A DNA stretch of 64,000 nt from Podospora comata (taxonomy: Eukaryota > Ascomycota > Sordariomycetes > Sordariales > Podosporaceae): contig CP071496.1 in NCBI GenBank assembly GCA_017354895.1, positions 3,815,846-3,879,845 of the forward strand. Direction: 5' to 3'. Below are positions 54,544 through 64,000 of this stretch, in pieces. Both the position numbers and the translations under genes were made by a program. Position 1 is the first letter of the stretch. Every line of letters begins with the position of its first letter. The notes beneath the pieces are model-generated. The model had not been told where the DNA came from. It made no database searches and saw only the letters and a list, made by a program, of their open reading frames with translations.

Positions 54544-56460
54544 ATCCGATAGGATTTTTCCCGTCAAAATTGAAATTAAAGATATCTTTAGAATCGCCTA
54601 AATAAGCTACACAGAATAGTCTAGAGTGTATTGTCGTACGAGTAGTGTGGAAGTGCAAATATAAGATGTGAAGTTAGGTGTAAAGTTAGGTATAAGTGTG
54701 TTAATAATATACGTAGAGAGTAAAGTAAGGTTACGTTATACAATAGTAAAGAGTATAATCCGATAGGATTTCTCCTATTAAAATTAAAAATAAAGATATT
54801 TTTAAAATCGCTTAAATAAGTTGCACAGAATAGTATAGAGTGTATTGTCGTACGAGTAGTATGGAAATATAAATATAAGATATAAAGTTAGGTATAAAGT
54901 TAGGTATAAGTATATTAATAATGTATATAGAGAGTAAAGTGAGGTTACGTAATGCAATAGTAAAGAGTATAATCCGATAGGATTTCTCCTATTAAAATTA
55001 AAAATAAAGATATCTTTAAAATCGCCTAAATAAGCTACACAGAATGGTCGAAAGTATATTATCGTACGAGTAGTATGGAAGTGTAAATATAAAATATAAA
55101 GTTAGGTATAAAGTTAGGTATAAGTATGTTAATAATGTACGTAGAAAGTAAAGTGAGGTTGCGTTATATAATAGTAAAGAGTATAATCCGATAGGGTTTT
55201 TCCTATTAAAATTAAAAATAAAGATATCTTTAAAATTGCCTAAAGAAGCTATATAGAATAGTATAGAGTATATTATCGTACGAGTAATATGGAAGTGCAA
55301 ATATAAGATATGAAGTTAGGTGTAAAGTTAAGTGTAAGTATATTAATAATGTACGTAGAGAGTAAAATGAGGTTACGTTATGCAATAGTAAAAAGTATAA
55401 TCCGATAGGATTTCTCCTATTAAAATTGAAATTAAAGATATCTTTAGAATCGCCTAAATGAGCTACATAGAATAGTCTAGAGTGCATTGTCGTACGAGTA
55501 GTGTGGAAGTATAAATATAAAATGTAAAGTTAAGTGTAAAGTTGGGTGTAAGTATATTAATAATGTACGTAGAGAGTAAAGTAAGGTTGCGTAATGTAAT
55601 AGTAAAGAGTATAATCCGATAGGATTTCTCCTATTAAAATTAAAAATAAAGATATCTTTAGAATCGCCTGAATAAGCTGTATAGAATGGTCGAGAGTATA
55701 TTATCGTACGAGTGATGTGGAAGTGTAAATATAAGATATGAAGTTAGGTGTAAAGTTAGGTGTAAGTGTATTAATAATGCACGTGGAGAGTAAAGTAAGG
55801 TTGCGTAATACAATAGTAAAGAGTATAATCCGATAGGATTTTTCCTATTAAAATTAAAAATAAAGATATCTTTAACATTACTTAAATAAGCTGTATAGAA
55901 TAGTATAGAGTGTATTATCGTACGAGTGGTGTAGCAGTACAAATATAAAATATAAAGTTAAGTATTAAGTTAGGTATAAGTATATTACTAATACACGTAA
56001 AGAGTAAAGTAAGGTTACGTTATGTAATAGTAAAGTATATAATCCGATAGAATTTTTCCTATTAAAATTAAAAATAAAGATATCTTTAAAATCGCTTGCA
56101 TAAGCTCTATAGAATGGTATAAAGTGTATCGTCGTACGAGTAATATGGAAGTGCATATAATAGATATAAAGTTAAGTATATTTATATTACTAATGTACGT
56201 ATAGAGTAAAGTAAGGTTACGTAATATAATAATAAAGTGTATAATCCGATAAGAACTTTTTTATTAAAACGAAAAGTAAAAAAATTATTAGAATGGCCTG
56301 AAGGAGCTATATAAAATAGTATAAAATATATCGTCGTATAAATAGTATAGAAGCGTAAATAATAAATGTAAAGTTGGATATATATATATTATTAATATAC
56401 GTAGATAGTAAAGCGAGGTAGGGTATTACGATAGTAAAGTTTATGATCCGATGGAAATTT

Positions 56461-58200
56461 TTTTCTTAAAACGAAAAGCAAAAATATTATTGAAATGGAC
56501 TAAACGAGTTATATAAAATAATATACTTTATATTATTTTAAAAGTTAAATATATTTTTCTATAATAGATATAAAGCTTTTTACTAATATAATAATAATAT
56601 ATATTTATTATAAAATAAAATTAATTTCTTTATATTCTATATTTTATAATTTTTTAAAATAATTCCTTTATAATATTCTTTTAAAATACCTTTAATAAAT
56701 TATTTAGTAATATATAAATTATAGTATGCTATTTTTATAAATAAATAATATTTTTTTATTTAAAACTTTTCTTTTAATAATTTAAATAAGATATATAGAT
56801 TTCAATATATTTTAATATTCTATAATAAATTAATTTTATTTTTATTCTATAATTAAAAAAGATATTAGTTTAATATATAAATACAAACCCAAATAAGAAA
56901 ATAAAGAAATAGGGCTTTAAATACGTTAGAGGTAAGAAATATAAATAAATTCTTTTTAATATTTTATTTTAAATAAAGTATTAATTTTATAATATTTCTT
57001 TTTTTATACTTTATATATATATAAATAATTTTAGCTTTCTAAATAAATTATTTTACTATTTATTATATAGCCTATAACCCTATAGTATTTTTTTTTAATC
57101 TTTTATAAAATAAAGCTTATAAATAAATTATTATTATTTAAGTAAAGTTCTTTGAAGATTTATTAGTAAAGAATCTATATTATTATTATTACTTTTATAT
57201 ATTTTACTACTATTTTAATTTTAAAGCCGATAATATAAATTTTCTATATTATATATTAATTTTATTGACCTTAATACTAAAATTCTCTTATACGGGTAAT
57301 ATTATATAAATTAAAGAAAAATAAAAATAAAAATAAAAATTAATTAACTTTTATTATCGTACGACTTATTTAATTGTTAGAATTACTAATAACTATAGGG
57401 TCCTGGCTCGCACCCGCGCCTCTTTCATTTCCGTTACTCTCTTCCTTAACTTTAATACCGCTTTAATTAGCGGTATTAAAGCTACATCTACTCCTATAAT
57501 CCCTCCACTTACAATTACTATAGGCACTACCCTAGTACCTATCCGTTATACGATAATCCTTAAACGGCCCTCTATTAGGTTTATTAGTATAAGTAGTGTA
57601 GGGAGAAGTAGCTACTAAACTACGGCTTTAGATTAAGACTGTATTTAAGTAACTCGGACGCGCCAGTACCTTAGCTCCCTTTACTTTGCCGGGGACGCAT
57701 TCGATATCGGCCGATAGTAAAGCCGAGATTACTTACTGTGTCTCCTATATATTTATTAGTTTAAGTATTATCGTATAAGAAAGATAAATACTAATATTAA
57801 TATAGAAGCTATTTATTAGCCTCCTAATATAAGGCTGGCTAGTATCGATAACCTCGTACGAGCCACGGGTAGTAAGCATAAGAGCTATCTTAAATATTTT
57901 GTTTGAAAGTCGATTAGTTTATACGATTAAAAGTTTACTAGAAAAGGATCTTAATTAAAATTAAACCCGTAGCTCTCGAAACTTAAAGATCGTACGTACC
58001 GCTTCGTTATTATGCTTAAAAATCTTATTACCTCTTGGGCGATAATACCTATAAACGTTAGTTTTATAAACCCCGTTAAATTATTATATAATCTTTTATT
58101 CCTATTATATAATATGTATATTATTCCAATGTACGATAGTATATTAGGGAACCAAATATCGATATCTTTGGATTGGACCTTACCGTACGAGACCCAGACG
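56461..58200. repeat. Very AT-rich, RIP-saturated segment
   Basis: Bases 56,461-57,400 are almost pure A/T. From about 57,400 to 58,200 some GC returns, with CpA and TpG nearly absent and CGTACG hexamers at 57358, 57854, 57991 and 58182. No recognisable coding frame; probably the remains of a repeat. Confidence 0.6.
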
Positions 58201-59500
58201 CCTTGATCGGAATAAGAAGGCTCTGTTGCACAGCTGGCCTGTCGAGGGCTTTGGAAGAAGGGCCTGCTTTTGAAGAAGGGTTTGCTTTTGAAGAAGGGTT
58301 TGCTTTTGAAGAAGGGTTTGCTTTTAAAGAAGGGTCTGCTTTTCAAGATCCAGACCCCGGCAACCATACGCCACTGCCTTCGTACCAACCAGGCATGCCC
58401 TGACCATCGCACGGGACCCAGAAGCCTTGAGCGGGATAATAAGGCTCTGTGACACAGCTGGCCTGTCCAGGCATTTGGAAGAAAGGTCTGCTTTTCAAGA
58501 TCCAGACCCCGGCAACCACACGCCACTGCCCTCGGGCCCGGGCATGCCCTGACCATCGTACCTTCCGGGCTTGCCCTGACCATCGTACATGACCCAGACG
58601 CCTTGATCGGAATAACAAGGCTCTGTGGCACAGCTGGCCTGTCCAGGCATTTGGAGGAAAGGTCTGCTTTTCAAGATCCAGACCCCGGCAACCACACGCT
58701 ACTGCCCTCGGGCCCGGGCATGCCCTGACCATCGTACCTTCCGGGCTTGCCCTGACCATCGTACATGACCCAGACGCCTTGATCGGAATAACAAGGCTCT
58801 GTGGCACAGCTGGCCTGTCCAGGCACTTGGAAGAAAGGTCTGCTTTTCAAGATCCAGACCCCGGCAACCACACGCCACTGCCTTCGTGCCCGGGCATGCC
58901 CTGACCATCGTACATGACCCAGACGCCTTGATCGGAATAACAAGGCTCTGTGGCACAGCTGGCCTGTCCAGGCATTTGGAGGAAAGGTCTGCTTTTCAAG
59001 ATCCAGACCCCGGCAACCACACGCCACTGCCCTCGGGCCCGGGCATGCCCTGACCATCGTACCTTCCGGGCTTGCCCTGACCATCGTATATGACCCAGAC
59101 GCCTTGATCGGAATAACAAGGCTCTGTGGCACAGCTGGCCTATCCAGGCACTTAGAAGAAAGGTCTGCTTTTCAAGATCCAGACCCCGGCAACCGCACGC
59201 CACTGCCTTCGTGCCCGGGCATGCCCTGACCATCGTACATAACCCAGACGCCTTGATCGGAATAACAAAGCTCTGTGGCACAACTGGTCTATCCAGGTAT
59301 TTGGAAGAAAGGTTTGCTTTTTAAGATCTAGACGCCGGTAACCACACGCCACTGCCTTCGTGCCCGGGGGCATGCCCTGACCATCGTACGTGACCTAGAC
59401 CCCGGTTATAACCCCGGTAACTATATACCACTGCCTTCGTACCTAGGGGCATGCCTTAACTATCGTACGGGACCTAGACCCCGGTTATCGCACGCTAATA
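58201..59500. repeat. GC-rich 149/176-bp minisatellite
   Basis: AAGGCTCTGT landmarks at 58217, 58441, 58617, 58793, 58942, 59118 and (degenerate) 59267 give steps of 224, 176, 176, 149, 176 and 149 bp. The 149 and 176 forms differ by a 27-bp duplication (CCTTCCGGGC...ACCATCGTA). The 224-bp first unit also contains an internal 18-bp repeat (next entry). Minus-strand frames of 73-226 codons exist but change frame at each unit (149 and 176 are 2 mod 3), so I do not call a gene. The inner units keep CpA and TpG; the right-hand units (after 59,270) carry more C-to-T changes. Confidence 0.88.
58260..58336 (+). repeat. 18-bp tandem repeat (about four copies)
   Basis: Unit TTTGAAGAAGGGTTTGCT, about 4.3 copies with small changes in the outer ones, inside the first unit of the minisatellite. 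It reads FEEGFA in one plus frame, but without a surrounding gene. Confidence 0.85.
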
Positions 59501-60339
59501 CCCTTATCCACTTACACGTAACACACTCTACCTTTACTAAGATATTCTTTACTAAAAAAAACTTAGTAATAAACTTTAATTTAATATTTTACATCGTACT
59601 TAACTATTATATTACCATTAATACTATACTAGAATAGAACCTTTTATTTATATCTCCCGCTTTTAAATTCTTATTTGTAGGAAATATAAGGTAGCTATTC
59701 TTATAGATAAGGTACCTACCTATCTTCGTACGTTCTATAAAGATATTATAGCTGTGGATAGACCGGATATTGTACGAGAGTATAATAATTTACTAACGGT
59801 CTTTCGAAAATAATAAAACTTAATTAACTTTATACTTCCTTCTACAGCAATTAACCTAATTCTAAAACTAGGGAACCCTTTTTTTAATAGATTTAAGTAC
59901 GATACTTACGCCTATATCGTACGGACCAAGAGGGCGATATAGGAGCACTACCGTACGAGGCACAATTAAGTTAACTCTAATATAAAAGGGAGAAATATTA
60001 AAGTAGCCTAATAATATTAAGGACCTTAAACTACTAAAATATATTATTAGCGTTTTTTTAAAAGCCGGTTAGCTACCGGATATTTTAAAATATAATTAAC
60101 CGAGCCGGTAGCCGAGAGTCCTAACCTTGTAAAATAAACCTAAAGACGAAAAAAATAATTTATAATATTTTATTATATAATTAGTTTAACCCTTTAATAA
60201 ATATTAATAACTATCGTAGTAAGTAAAGGACGATTAGCTCCAAATCCCTAGCTAAATAGAATAAATTAAGTATACTATTTTAAGTCTTTAAACTAATAAG
60301 CTTTATATCGTACGACCTTTCTTAACTTAAATAAAGGAT
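59501..60339. repeat. RIP-mutated subtelomeric segment
   Basis: AT-rich, CpA-depleted DNA with CGTACG hexamers at 59724, 59914, 59950 and 60307. It may contain the upstream part of the following helicase pseudogene, but I cannot trace it. Confidence 0.5.
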
Positions 60340-63300
60340 AGTTAAGCGGTAAAAATCTAATTACCTTTACGGTCCTTTAAAAAATTTAGGAGAGGATTAA
60401 CTAAGTTATTATTAATATAATACTAAGGTCGTCGTCCGATAAAGTCGGTTACCCGGTTTTATTCGAGGTTAATAAAAAAATAATCGACTAAAAACCTTCT
60501 AAGCCTTTTAATAGTAATAATCTAATTCCTTATACGATACAGAAGTACTTTTTTATTTAGAAAAGGATTTTTAAATATATTTATCGTATATAGAGCTAGG
60601 ATTAATAGAATCGGCTATTATATAATTTAAATACTAGTTAGACTAAAAGTTTAGAAACTATTATATAAGTAGTATAAAAGTTTTACTACGGTAACGATAA
60701 GGCCGGACAAAAGTTATTAAATTAAATACTTATTAATTTTTTTATTAGACTTTTGGATTATCCTCTTTTACGGTCGTCGTACGAAAGCGCCCTCCTCTTT
60801 ACTCTAACTACTATAGCCCTAAAGGATAATAGAAGGTAATATACCCCGTCCGATTTTATATTACTTTTCTCTACTATTATTACCCTCGGGAGGGCCTTTG
60901 TCGTACGATACTTACTTTATAAGTTTACCCGGCTAGAAAAAGTAAGTAAAAAGCCTAGTCTCTTTAATATTATCCGCTCTAAAGTCTCGAGGTTTATAAC
61001 TAAGGTTTACTAAAGTAATTATTTTATATCGATAGACTAGGTTTTAGAGGCTTATACGTATAATATAATTATTAATAGTTTTACGGTATCCGAAAGTAGA
61101 TTTACGTTTAATAGTATTACTATTATATATTAAGATATTTCTATTACTATTAATGCCTTAACCGAAATAATATATATCTTAGTTAATAAAATTAATCGTA
61201 CGGTCCAGAACTTAACTTTTTTATTAATATCGGATATTTTTATTCCGGAGATTCCTTAGGATAATTTAAAGAATAATATAAGCTAGGATAGGATTAGCTA
61301 TTCCTTTCTTTCCAATCCTAATAATATATATTTCCGGCGGCCTTAAAATTAAATTATATAACGAATTACCGAAAATCTTTCCCTTACTTAACTTTAGTTA
61401 AAAGAAGAGGGCGATAGTTATATTTACTATATAACTAAGGCCTAGTCGTATCTCGACCGGGTAAATAGGTTTCGATCCCTTTTTTTTATCGCTATCTATT
61501 TATTATTAGGGTTACTGCCTTATACGATAAAGCTTTTAAGTATAAAGTTTTATAATATACCGGTTAAAGGGTTTAGAAATATATTTATTTAATATAGTAT
61601 AATCGTAATTGTATTACGGTACTATAAAGGGTTAAGCTATATTAAATAGTTAAAAGTTATTTACCGCTATCTCTTAAGGGAGCTAGGTATAAACGTCGTA
61701 CGATACCTTTAGTTTATTTACCCCTTTTACTTTAATTTATAATATTAGTTTAACGGAGCCTTTACTCCTACTTTATTTTTTTAGGATTCTAAATTTATAC
61801 GATTATTTAAAGATATCGAGTTTAAAAGTCTTAGTTTAAATATATTTTTCGGTAATTTAGGAAACTAATAATTATCCGATAAAATTAACCGGGCCCTCTT
61901 ATCGTATATAGAACGCTACCTCGGATCTAAAATTAGTATTTGGCCCTAGCGTTATATTACTATAAGTATTATTTATTAATTTCTTACTTATTTTATTCTA
62001 AAGAGTTTATTAGAAAATAAAATAGTATTGTCGTTCGATAATTATAATAGATTTAATTTTAATTACGACGAGGATAACGAAAATAAGGGCTTTAATCCTA
62101 TTATTACGGCCCAAACCGGCTACTCGGAAAGGATTACTAGGATAGTATACGTTAAATATATTAATTAAGGAAGGTTAGAATATACCGTACGATAATAGCG
62201 GTTTATAAAGCTTAGTTAGGTATAGTATTAGTTATTTACCTTTGGCTCGGACGATATTTTAATAGTTTAGTAAATTAAAACTAATTTCTTTTAGAACTAA
62301 CGTTATACCGTACGGCAGAAACGACTCTAGTACCTAACTAACCTTAATATTAAGGGCTATTTCCGTTAAATACTTAATAATCCTAATATTAATTTTAAAA
62401 GTAATTAACGCGAGGTATTAATATTTATTGTACGAGGGTTTAGCCTAATCGTTTATATTACCGGAATAGGGAATAAAAAAATATTATTTTCCTACTCCTA
62501 ACTTATTATACGAAAGACAGGGTTACTATTATTATTTCTCCTTTTATAATATTATAAAAGGATATAGTTTAGCGTTATAAATAAATAAAAATTAGTTATA
62601 CGATTTAGAGCTCTAAAGAGGTTTCGATTAATTAAATTATTTTTATAACCCTAAAAGCTTTTTATACTAAAACGTTTAAAACCTTTATTAATAGGCTTAA
62701 CGTATAATAATAGTTTAACCGGATTATTTTTAACGAGTACTATACTATTTTAGATTTATCGTACGAATTTCGATTACTCCTCCGGTAAATCGGCTAATAT
62801 ATAACTTTAATCGGGACGTAATTAATTTTCTTAATAACTACCCTCCTACCTCGGGACTTACTAGGGTTTTATAAAAGTTTATATTTTAATTTATAAAAAG
62901 TAATTATTGTACGGTTTATTATATCCCGATCGAATATTAAATACTTTATAGTTAAATATAGGGATTAAAAAGCTATTCTTTAAGCCCTCGGCTAGTAAGT
63001 TAAGTCTATTAATAACCGTAATTTTTATACGAGGGTTATTATTTATTCCCCCTCGATCGATTTTATTAAAACTATTTTATATTTATTTAAGTATCCGGTA
63101 TACTATAGTAGTGTAAAAAATAATATTTAGAAAAGTAAAATCGTACGAGGGTAGATTAAAAGCGGTAATACTATTATAACTACGTTTACCTTAGGTACTA
63201 GTATTAATATTTTAAATGTACGATATATTTTTTATGCCGGGTTTCTAAGGATATTAAGGGATTTTATTTAGGAAAGCGGACGAGCCGGAAGAAACGGAGT

Positions 63301-63700
63301 AAAAGCCGAATCGATTATTTTCTTTATAAAGAATCGTACGGCCGGAAGGTTAATTACCGGGGCTATAGATTTAACGTTATTAAAGATAAAATATTTCGTA
63401 CGGGATAGTAACCTATATTATAGGATTATTCTTTCCCGGGTAATAAACGGGCAGATAAATAGAGCCGGGTATAAGGAAAGCGAAAAGTTATATAGGTTAT
63501 ATAAAAAGCAGTTTTCTCGTATAGCTCGTACGAAGTTTTTATAAGTAAAGGAGGAGGGTTATAGGTCTTATTATACGGTAACCCCGGAAGCTATAAATAA
63601 AAAAGCTTTCGATATAATTATTAATAAAGAAGAGTAACGGCGTATTACTATAAAAGAGCGGGAAAAGAAAAAAAATATTATATAAAATATAGAGGTTATA
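60340..63700 (+). pseudogene. RIP-inactivated telomere-linked RecQ helicase (TLH)
   Basis: One plus-strand frame can be followed across about 3 kb with stops confined to TAA/TAG, as expected when RIP turns CAA/CAG/TGG into stops. Colinear TLH blocks: RLLDYPLLRSSYESALLF (60750-60800), DRISYSFLSNP (61293-61325), LKVIYRYL (61656-61680), GSKISIWP (61923-61946), AQTGYSERITRIVY (62109-62150), Walker A TGIGNKK for GTGxGKS (62460-62480), NRIIFNEYYTILD where RecQ has DECH (62720-62755), a GT-LIFLITTLLPRDL block (62813-62860), helicase-C VIIYS (63036-63050) and ESGRAGRNGVKAESIIFF (63270-63325). A frame change lies between 62,560 and 62,657. It reads toward the telomere, about 250 bp away. No functional protein is possible. 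Start not determinable. Confidence 0.85.
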
Positions 63701-63950
63701 ACTAAAGTATTTTTATAGTTATAGGTATATTATATAGTTTACTTTTTAGAATATACCGAGTTTAAAAAGAAATATATACGGTACGAATTTCAATAATCGC
63801 CGGCCTATAGATTTTACGGTATTATACGAAATACTTTATAACTAACTAAACTTCTTAGTGGGTTAGAAAAGCTATATATATTAAAGGGTTTATTTAAAGA
63901 TAAATAGGCTTAGAAGAAAAGTAAGGAGTTAAGTAATTAGCTTTTAAGGG

Positions 63951-64000
63951 TTAGGGTTAGGGTTAGGGTTAGGGTTAGGGTTAGGGTTAGGGGTTAGGGG
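63951..64000 (+). repeat. Telomere repeats (TTAGGG)n, chromosome end
   Basis: Eight units of TTAGGG, the last two as TTAGGGG, run to the end of the window in the G-rich-strand orientation expected at a right chromosome end. TAAGGG at 63945-63950 may be a degenerate first unit. Confidence 0.97.

Larger units (their letters stand above)
51208..56460 (+). repeat. 214-bp satellite array, about 20 monomers in three blocks
   Basis: ATCCGATAGG landmarks at 51208, 51422, 51636, 51850, 52064; 53346, 53560, 53774, 53988, 54202, 54416; and 54544, 54758, 54972, 55186, 55400, 55614, 55828, 56042 are spaced exactly 214 bp apart; the last two steps (56254, 56446) are 212 and 192 bp and degenerate. Each monomer has GATATCTTTAGAATCGCC, TCGTACGAG and AAGTTAGGTATAAAG landmarks. 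Monomers differ mainly by C/T and G/A changes, as expected from RIP. Minus-strand open frames of 60-95 codons recur with the period but shift frame every monomer (214 is not a multiple of 3), so they are not genes. Confidence 0.95.

Noticed and set aside
51285-56156. Recurring 60-95 codon minus-strand open frames in the satellite (all with IFIFNFNRKNPIGLY-like text)
   Set aside because: They repeat with the 214-bp period and shift frame at each monomer. They have no starts in context or domain and arise from the AT-rich repeat itself.
57951-59373. Minus-strand open frames of 73-226 codons in the minisatellite
   Set aside because: Units of 149 and 176 bp are not multiples of three, so the frames break at each unit. 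The text is identical repeat translation without a fold or signal.
51034-59500. Repeats considered as a CRISPR array
   Set aside because: Eukaryotic chromosome, no short direct repeats with unique spacers, and units are long satellite monomers.

Overview
This is about 64 kb of a filamentous ascomycete chromosome, ending at a telomere on the right. Short GT-AG introns (about 50-90 bp), fungus-specific families (PTH11-type rhodopsin-domain receptor, Zn2Cys6 regulator, AsaB/CmcJ-like oxygenase, fungal MFS carriers), RIP-type C-to-T decay of repeats and TTAGGG telomere repeats point to a Sordariomycete, probably Sordariales-like; the species cannot be fixed from the sequence alone. I rebuilt gene models by eye from reading frames and splice signals.

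Bases 1-20,950 are ordinary gene-rich DNA: two LITAF-domain membrane proteins (a paralogous pair), an ASCH-domain protein, an F-box protein, a GMC oxidoreductase, a small secreted SGNH-like protein, a Golgi glycosyltransferase, an ACS-family MFS carrier followed by a Zn2Cys6 regulator, and a decayed NUDIX/eIF2B-like gene. The last is cut at its 5' side where a small transposon island begins (20,950-22,670). That island holds a solo LTR with target duplication nested in an inverted-repeat element, and a second LTR in opposite orientation.

Bases 22,670-50,900 carry an accessory-looking set: a secreted Pro-Gly-Gly-Gln repeat protein with an in-frame amber, an MFS sugar porter, a broken MBL-fold hydrolase, an intron-bearing tRNA-Arg(ACG), a secreted PLL-type beta-propeller lectin, a citrate synthase next to an AsaB-like oxygenase and a DHA1 exporter, a MARVEL-like protein, a rhodopsin-domain receptor with a frameshift, a secreted lactonase-type propeller, an unrecognised protein with a basic low-complexity tail, and a protein with two F-box-like segments.

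Bases 50,900-64,000 are subtelomeric: a 214-bp satellite (about 20 monomers in three blocks, each block opened by a shared header) interrupted by a solo LTR with target duplication and by an LTR fragment; a very AT-rich stretch; a 149/176-bp GC-rich minisatellite; and a RIP-destroyed telomere-linked RecQ helicase gene (TLH) reading toward the telomere. TTAGGG repeats fill the last 50 bases. The hexamer CGTACG recurs across the subtelomere, probably as a RIP product of CGCACG/CGTGCG.
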